Source: Pseudomonas entomophila
GTDB lineage: Bacteria; Pseudomonadota; Gammaproteobacteria; Pseudomonadales; Pseudomonadaceae
Direction: 5' to 3'
Assembly: GCF_013523125.1 (NCBI RefSeq)
Contig: NZ_JAAMQJ010000006.1
Location: 1 to 64,000 of the forward strand
Length of the DNA stretch: 64,000 bases
In this document: positions 59,561 through 64,000 of the stretch, piece after piece
Numbering within the stretch: position 1 is the stretch's first letter
Layout: each line of letters begins with the position of its first letter
The notes under the pieces: generated by a model
Told to the model about the DNA's origin: nothing
Database searches by the model: none
Seen by the model: only the letters and a program-made list of their open reading frames with translations
Made by a program: the position numbers and the translations under genes

Positions 59561-59640
59561 CATCGCGGGCAAGCCCGCTCCCACAGGCCCGCGACAGTCT
59601 GTGGGCACTGACGGGTGTGGGAGCGGGCTTGCCCGCGATG
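59561..59640. repeat. perfect inverted REP pair
   Basis: The 25 bases 59561-59585 are the exact inverse complement of 59616-59640, with a 30-base spacer. Each arm contains CGCGGGCAAGCCCGCTCCCA in one orientation. It sits behind gbdR and can form a long hairpin. Confidence 0.9.
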
Positions 59641-59710
59641 AGGCCGGTGCAGCTGATGCATCGGCATCAGAAAGGTTGGGGAGAGGGACGGCGAGCGCCG
59701 CCTGAAAACC

Positions 59711-59742
59711 CTGGCCTTGGCAGAAGCATCCGCCAAGGCCAG
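59711..59742 (-). terminator. terminator of the 85-residue gene
   Basis: CTGGCCTTGGC (59711-59721) and GCCAAGGCCAG (59732-59742) form an 11-bp stem with a 10-base loop; on the minus strand GGTTTTC follows. It lies 10 bases past the gene's stop. Confidence 0.65.
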
Positions 59743-59751
59743 GTCGCTGTT

Positions 59752-60009
59752 TCAGCCGCGGGTCTTGAACTGTGCTAGCGCCGGCAGCAACTGCTTGTCG
59801 ATTGCCTGGCGTACCGCCGGCAGAATGGTCGCGCTACCGGTGTACATGGCCTCGACCACATCCTTGAGCGCCCGCGCATTGGCGTGCGTCAGCCCACGCA
59901 CCACCGTTTCGCAGGCCTGCTCGGCACTGGCGCCGGCTGGAATGTCGAACCCGCGCGAGCGCAGGTGGCCTGCCAAATCGTCCTGGTCAATCAAATCCGC
60001 ATGCATCAT
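59752..60009 (-). CDS. small hypothetical protein
   Basis: 85 residues, starting MMHADLIDQDDLAGHLRSRG. It has GASAEQACETVVRGLTHANA and KDVVEAMYTGSATILPAVRQ; it is predicted to be mostly helical, acidic at the N terminus, with no signal peptide. GAGGGA precedes the start. Found between gbdR and the dipeptidase gene; function unknown. Confidence 0.6.
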   Translation of the reverse strand: MMHADLIDQDDLAGHLRSRGFDIPAGASAEQACETVVRGLTHANARALKDVVEAMYTGSATILPAVRQAIDKQLLPALAQFKTRG

Positions 60010-60149
60010 GGCTGTTTCCCTCGTCGATCGCTGAGCGTGTGCTGCTGTTGTTTGCGACCGATTCTGTGACGAGGACGACAGGCCCGCAACCCTGGCGTGC
60101 GTGCATGGCCGCTTTGGCTAAGAACAGGTCGTTTCCGGCTAAACCGGCA

Positions 60150-60273
60150 AGGTGGCAAGTGCGCACACTCGCTGCATCGACGCAACGAAGGGTTTGGTCA
60201 CCCACGTTCGTGCATCGTGGACAGTGCTCGCGCTTGGCCCCGGAGGCTCACGGCTTTCCGGGGCTATTTTTTT
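60150..60273 (+). ncRNA. candidate small RNA
   Basis: The 3' end is defined by the terminator at 60237-60273; the 5' end is guessed at about 60150, after CGGCTAAACC near 60136-60145, which could be part of a -10 region (perhaps sigma-S like). The size would be about 120 bases. No match to a known RNA family was recognised. Support is only the terminator and absence of a gene. Confidence 0.35.
60237..60273 (+). terminator. orphan intrinsic terminator
   Basis: GCCCCGGA (60237-60244) pairs with TCCGGGGC (60257-60264) around a 12-base loop, followed by TATTTTTTT. The T-run is on the plus strand only. Confidence 0.85.
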
Positions 60274-60400
60274 ATGGCGTCTTGCGTGATGGCGCCTGCA
60301 CCTGAGCGATGCCAGGCGCTTGACGACACGATGCGGCCGCATCGCAAAGGGTCAGCCTGTGATGAGGATTCTCGAAGGAAGACGCCGACACGTCTGGCGC

Positions 60401-60796
60401 TCACGGCTGCAAGATCGATTGCAGGTATTCGGAGCGGTCGTCGCTGTGTTGGGCCATGCAGTTGTTCCATGCCGCTTGATGGGCTTGACTGCCAGGTTGC
60501 ACGCTGCCCGTTTCGGCTTCGCAGTCAGCCTCGCGCACTTGGCGCCACAGGGCGTCGGCCGCGTTCAGGCGATGTACCAGCGCCTGGGCCTGGGCCCCTG
60601 GGTATTGATCGTTCACGCGCTGCAGCAGATCGTCGAACGCTGCCTTGAGTTCACGCTCTGCGGTCTGCTGATTGAAGGCGGCGCAGGCGTAAGCCTGCTG
60701 GTCGTTCTCGACCGTGTCGCATGGGGTGCTTTCGTCCTGTGCCGCATGGGCACTCAACAGACAACCCATCAGGGCCAGGCCTGCCATACGTTTCAT
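60401..60796 (-). CDS. LprI/DUF1311-like periplasmic protein
   Basis: 131 residues. Signal peptide KRMAGLALMGCLLSAHA (cleavage near residue 19), then four or more cysteines (STPCDTVENDQQAYACAAFN, READCEAETG, NNCMAQH) and RLNAADALWRQVREADCEAE, the DUF1311 core, in which Trp, Arg and Cys are conserved. Related proteins (LprI) inhibit lysozyme, but many members are uncharacterised. GGAGAG lies before the ATG. Confidence 0.72.
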   Translation of the reverse strand: MKRMAGLALMGCLLSAHAAQDESTPCDTVENDQQAYACAAFNQQTAERELKAAFDDLLQRVNDQYPGAQAQALVHRLNAADALWRQVREADCEAETGSVQPGSQAHQAAWNNCMAQHSDDRSEYLQSILQP

Positions 60797-60929
60797 CCAT
60801 CGCTCTCCGGGTCGTCATGAAAGAAGCGCGATTCTCGCGCAACACCCGGCCCGTTGAACAGCAGGCGTCAGGGTGTTCATCGGTAGACTTGCCGCGCGCA
60901 TGGTCAGCGCTACGGCAAGCAGGCGCAGG

Positions 60930-61646
60930 TCATTTCATCTTGATGTCGCCAGGCGTCACGCCCAGGGGCGGTGCTGGATCCGGCATGTCTTGAGCGTTCT
61001 CGATCACACTCAGGTACTGGCCCGGCTTGTCGCCCAGTGCCTTGACGACCTTGGCTCTGATCTCATCGTAGGCAGGCGCGAGTTCGCACTGGGCATAGCG
61101 CAGCTTGAAGATGGAGCCTTCAGGTACCGTATCGAATGCACTGCCCGACCAGTCGAGCGACAGCGTGGGCTCAGGTGCTTCCACGGTCAGGGCGAAGGTC
61201 TTGATGTCAGAGGCATCTGTCACCTGTACCAGCCCGAACCACAGGTTACTGGGCCGCAGATGACCATGAGGCTTGCAGACCGCCTGGCGGAAGATGGTCA
61301 GCGCATGCGTGTTGGTCGGCTGACGCAATGCACGCAAGGTGTCCATCAGCAGGATCTTCGCGTGCATCGGCATCGCGGCAGTGTCGATCAGGTCCGTCAG
61401 TGTCGCGGTCGGCGAGTCCGGCGTGATCGAATGCACGCTATCGCTCGTGCGCACCCAGTGCATGCGTGTCAGGGCACTGGTGTAACCGTGATGCCAATTG
61501 CTCAAGGTGGTGAACCGTGCCTTGTCGGCCAGCAATTGAGCCAGCAGGGAGACGTACAGGATGTCGGATTTGAGCGTGGTGGCGATTGATGGCGCAAAGG
61601 CCACGATCTGCGCGGCATTGATGTAGCGAGTAGTGGCGTCAGGCAT
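60930..61646 (-). CDS. uncharacterised protein, second gene of a paralogous pair
   Basis: 238 residues, no signal peptide or membrane segment. The first half appears helical (ILYVSLLAQLLADKARFTTL, MHAKILLMDTLRALRQP); the second is beta-rich (NLWFGLVQVTDASDIKTFAL, EAPEPTLSLDWSG). Near the C terminus IFKLRYAQCELAPAYDEIR then AKVVKAL resembles IYRAATQIELNTYHYGKIR in the upstream gene, so the two are probably distant paralogues. GAGGA precedes the ATG. It follows the partner gene after 51 bases. Base composition is less GC-rich than its surroundings. No function is recognised. Confidence 0.7.
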   Translation of the reverse strand: MPDATTRYINAAQIVAFAPSIATTLKSDILYVSLLAQLLADKARFTTLSNWHHGYTSALTRMHWVRTSDSVHSITPDSPTATLTDLIDTAAMPMHAKILLMDTLRALRQPTNTHALTIFRQAVCKPHGHLRPSNLWFGLVQVTDASDIKTFALTVEAPEPTLSLDWSGSAFDTVPEGSIFKLRYAQCELAPAYDEIRAKVVKALGDKPGQYLSVIENAQDMPDPAPPLGVTPGDIKMK

Positions 61647-61697
61647 TGGGTCGTCCTCGGAAGCAGACGCGCCGAACGAATCGGCACATTCGACGCA

Positions 61698-62471
61698 TCA
61701 CAAGTTGATACCTTCGAAGAAGTCGTTGGCAGTCTTGTGGAGCTTGTCCTCGATCTGGTTGCGGATCTTGCCGTAGTGGTAGGTGTTCAGCTCGATCTGC
61801 GTCGCTGCGCGGTAGATGTCGACGTCACTGCGGTTGAAGCGGAAGAACAGTACCTTGCGCTGGCTGACCTTCTTCTTGAAATCGATGCACGTCATGATCA
61901 TCGCCGGCACGCCCGAGGTGGTTTCCGTACAAGGCAGGGTCTGGAACGTGGCAAAGGTCTCGGACGCGTTGTTGTTTTCCAGGATGCTCAGGGCCTTTTC
62001 ATTGTTCTGCAACGCGCCGAACGCCTGACGCGCCATTTCGACGAAGACAAACTGGCCTTGACTGGCCGCTTGGATGATCTCCAGCGCGATCTGGTCCATG
62101 GAGAAACTGCGTGCCGACGGCGAATATTGCTGGCGTGCATAGTTGCGGGTGTTCCAGCCGGCGTAACGGAGCACTTCGAAATAGGCGTCGAACCATTGGC
62201 CGAGCTGAGCTTCCTTGTTGGCTTTCTGGTTGGCGTACTGCTGTGCCAGAGAGATGCAATTCATGACGTCCTTGGCGTTCTGCTCCGACAGTCGGTCGGT
62301 CAGGCCGACGACCGCATCGCCGATGACGGCGCCATTCGCCTTGCCTGCCTCGACCAAGTCACCTGGCAGAGAGGAGCTGGGTGCCGACAGAAGCGTATTG
62401 AAAGGCACGGGACGGAGGGCTGGCGACAATTCGATCTTCGAGAAGAAGTCGATGGCTTCGGATTGCAGCAT
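61698..62471 (-). CDS. uncharacterised protein, first gene of a paralogous pair
   Basis: 257 residues from MLQSEAIDFFSKIELSP, chosen because AAGGAG lies 7 bases upstream. No signal peptide. Helical first part (SEQNAKDVMNCISLAQQYAN, WFDAYFEVLRYAGWNTRNYA, FVFVEMARQAFGALQNNEKA) and a beta-rich last third with three cysteines (LPCTETTSGVPAMIMTCIDF). The C-terminal IYRAATQIELNTYHYGKIR motif is shared with the downstream gene. Transcribed away from the dipeptidase gene; AT-richer than neighbouring core genes, consistent with transfer. Function unknown. Confidence 0.72.
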   Translation of the reverse strand: MLQSEAIDFFSKIELSPALRPVPFNTLLSAPSSSLPGDLVEAGKANGAVIGDAVVGLTDRLSEQNAKDVMNCISLAQQYANQKANKEAQLGQWFDAYFEVLRYAGWNTRNYARQQYSPSARSFSMDQIALEIIQAASQGQFVFVEMARQAFGALQNNEKALSILENNNASETFATFQTLPCTETTSGVPAMIMTCIDFKKKVSQRKVLFFRFNRSDVDIYRAATQIELNTYHYGKIRNQIEDKLHKTANDFFEGINL

Positions 62472-62721
62472 GGGAAGTCTCCTTGTGAGTGAACCGTTCG
62501 TATACGGCCCGATCAGCATGCAGCGGCAGCGCCAGACACCCCAGAGGGAGGCGTTTCAGCGCGAGCCAGACGTTCGGCGACGCCCCGAATCGACGATTGA
62601 CGCTTTCGGCAAACCCCCTGTCGTTTTTACATCCTGCTCGTCGGGCGCGCAGGCATATGCTGGCCTCCAAAGCGCCCATGCACTGGCGGCGCGACCAAGA
62701 TGACAAGAAGGGGACAGCCTG

Positions 62722-63699
62722 ATGAGCCCAGCCGAATTACACGCCGACAGCATCGTCATCGACGGTCTGATCATCGCCAAGTGGAACCGTGAACTGTTCG
62801 AGGACATGCGCAAGGGTGGCCTGACCGCCGCCAACTGCACGGTGTCGGTGTGGGAAGGGTTCAAGGCGACCGTGGACAACATCGCCGCCAGCCAGAAGCT
62901 GATCCGCGAGAACAGCGACCTGGTCATGCCGGTACGCACCACCGCCGACATCCGCAAGGCCAAGGAGCAGGGCAAGACCGGCATCCTCTTCGGGTTCCAG
63001 AACGCCCATGCCTTCGAAGACCAGATCGCCTACGTGGAGATTTTCAAGCAGCTGGGCGTGGGCATCGTGCAGATGTGCTACAACACCCAGAACCTGGTCG
63101 GCACCGGCTGCTACGAGCGTGACGGCGGCCTGTCGGGCTTCGGTCGCGAGATCGTCGCCGAGATGAACCGGGTCGGCATCATGTGCGACCTGTCCCACGT
63201 CGGCTCCAAGACCTCCGAGGAAGTCATCCTCGAGTCGAAGAAGCCGGTCTGCTATTCCCACTGCCTGCCCCTGGGCCTGAAGGATCACCCGCGCAACAAG
63301 TCCGACGAAGAGCTGAAGTTCATCGCCGATCATGGCGGGTTCGTCGGCGTGACCATGTTCGCGCCGTTCCTGGCCAAGGGCATCGATTCGACCATCGACG
63401 ATTATGCCGAAGCCATCGAGTACGTGATGAACATCGTCGGTGAGGACGCCATCGGCATCGGGACCGACTTCACCCAGGGCCATGGCAAGGACTTCTTCGA
63501 GTACCTGACCCACGACAAGGGCTACGCCCGCCGCCTGACCAACTTCGGCAAGATCATCAACCCGCTGGGTATCCGTACCGTCGGCGAGTTCCCCAACCTC
63601 ACCGAGACGCTGCTCAAGCGCGGTCACTCGGAGCGGGTGGTGCGCAAGATCATGGGCGAGAACTGGGTCAACGTGCTGCGCGACGTCTGGGGCGAGTAA
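62722..63699 (+). CDS. membrane dipeptidase-family protein of the betaine cluster
   Basis: 325 residues. Peptidase family M19 (renal dipeptidase-like) fold: MCYNTQNLVGTGCYERDGGL, MCDLSHVGSKTSEEVILESK, KPVCYSHC and IGIGTDFTQGHG are the family's metal-site regions. The N-terminal metal motif HxD (usually DGHxD) is replaced by IDGLIIAKWNRE, so it lacks two expected ligands. It corresponds in position to the dipeptidase gene of the P. aeruginosa betaine region. AAGGGG precedes the ATG. A hairpin (63720-63741) lies between it and the next gene. Confidence 0.85.
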   Translation: MSPAELHADSIVIDGLIIAKWNRELFEDMRKGGLTAANCTVSVWEGFKATVDNIAASQKLIRENSDLVMPVRTTADIRKAKEQGKTGILFGFQNAHAFEDQIAYVEIFKQLGVGIVQMCYNTQNLVGTGCYERDGGLSGFGREIVAEMNRVGIMCDLSHVGSKTSEEVILESKKPVCYSHCLPLGLKDHPRNKSDEELKFIADHGGFVGVTMFAPFLAKGIDSTIDDYAEAIEYVMNIVGEDAIGIGTDFTQGHGKDFFEYLTHDKGYARRLTNFGKIINPLGIRTVGEFPNLTETLLKRGHSERVVRKIMGENWVNVLRDVWGE

Positions 63700-63719
63700 G
63701 CCCCCGCCTACCTGTTTCA

Positions 63720-63741
63720 GCCCTGGCCGCTGCGCCAGGGC
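63720..63741 (+). terminator. hairpin between the dipeptidase and DUF5943-like genes
   Basis: GCCCTGGC (63720-63727) pairs with GCCAGGGC (63734-63741). The loop is 6 bases and only a few T follow, so it may attenuate but not end transcription. Confidence 0.4.
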
Positions 63742-63777
63742 GCTCTTATCCAACACTAATTCTGGAGTTAGGTTTCC

Positions 63778-64000
63778 ATGGCCAAGATCGCCCCGCAATT
63801 GCCCATCGAAGTCGACAGCGAGACTGGCGTCTGGACCTCCGATGCCTTGCCGATGCTGTACGTGCCGCGTCATTTCTTCGTCAACAACCACATGGGCATC
63901 GAAGAAGTCCTGGGCGCCGACAAGTACGCCGAGATCCTCTACAAGGCCGGCTACAAGTCCGCCTGGCACTGGTGCGAGAAAGAAGCCGAATGCCATGGCC
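63778..64000 (+). CDS. DUF5943-like protein of the betaine cluster (partial)
   Basis: Only the first 74 residues are in the window, cut at the right edge. The sequence AKIAPQLPIEVDSETGVWTS then ALPMLYVPRHFFVNNHMGIE resembles the conserved gene (DUF5943) that precedes the dimethylglycine demethylase gene in pseudomonads. GGAGTTAGG lies before the ATG, 78 bases after the dipeptidase stop. Function unknown. Confidence 0.7.
   Translation, partial: MAKIAPQLPIEVDSETGVWTSDALPMLYVPRHFFVNNHMGIEEVLGADKYAEILYKAGYKSAWHWCEKEAECHG

Larger units (their letters stand above)
60010..60400. other. intergenic region with orphan terminator
   Basis: 391 bases without a supported protein gene. An intrinsic terminator on the plus strand (60237-60273) has no plus-strand gene before it, which suggests a small RNA ending there. 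The plus-strand open frame across the region has no ribosome binding site. Confidence 0.5.

Noticed and set aside
60039..60305. Plus-strand 88-codon frame over the orphan terminator
   Set aside because: It runs through the terminator hairpin, lacks a ribosome binding site and has random-looking composition; a non-coding transcript fits better.

Overview
The window is about 64 kb of a GC-rich chromosome from a fluorescent pseudomonad, most likely the Pseudomonas putida group. The evidence is gene order (gshA-tex-ompR/envZ-rimK, hslR-hslO-pckA, asmA-mutY-yggX-tRNA-Phe, hisB-hisH-hisA-hisF, cbcXWV-sdaB-gbdR) and many intergenic REP elements of the Pseudomonas type. There is no rRNA, CRISPR array, complete prophage or insertion sequence. 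Most of it is ordinary core genome; accessory-looking material is confined to a few intergenic zones and to 60-62.5 kb.

Layout. 0.5-5.6 kb (minus): TetR regulator, glutathione synthesis (gshA), a thioesterase and Tex. 5.8-8.0 kb (plus): OmpR/EnvZ envelope-stress two-component pair (AmgRS type in P. aeruginosa). 8-20 kb: RimK/RimB ribosome modification, Hsp15, a PAP2 phosphatase, Hsp33, PEP carboxykinase, a glycine-zipper protein, a YdeP-type molybdoenzyme with its FdhD partner, a nucleotidase, NudE and CysQ. 20.3-26.0 kb (minus): rmlB-rmlD-dctB-dctD plus a thioesterase, an arrangement like the P. aeruginosa rml-dct locus but without rmlA and rmlC. 26.4-34.1 kb: agmatine deiminase, a 7-bp tandem repeat, an OprD-family porin, a two-component system and a TonB-dependent receptor. 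34.1-35.5 kb: a degraded RelBE toxin-antitoxin locus, long repeats and tRNA-Thr. 36-42.4 kb: a methyltransferase, a polar amino-acid ABC importer and GabP with a predicted sigma-54 promoter. 42.6-47.1 kb: a hypothetical gene, tRNA-Phe, yggX-mutY-asmA. 47.5-52.6 kb: an OFA-family MFS carrier and the his genes. 52.6-53.1 kb: a 166-bp tandem REP composite. 53.2-64 kb: choline/betaine uptake (CbcVWX), serine dehydratase, GbdR (predicted sigma-54 promoter), several unknowns, a divergent membrane-dipeptidase-family protein and the start of a DUF5943-like gene.

How the genes work together. The right-hand 10 kb is a quaternary-amine module: choline or betaine enters through CbcXWV, betaine is demethylated by enzymes that lie beyond the window, serine made from glycine is deaminated by SdaB, and GbdR controls the set. 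It carries a two-gene minus-strand operon (60930-62471) encoding two uncharacterised proteins that appear to be distant paralogues, and an intrinsic terminator with no gene in front of it that suggests a small RNA. These two are the best candidates for undescribed biology in the window.
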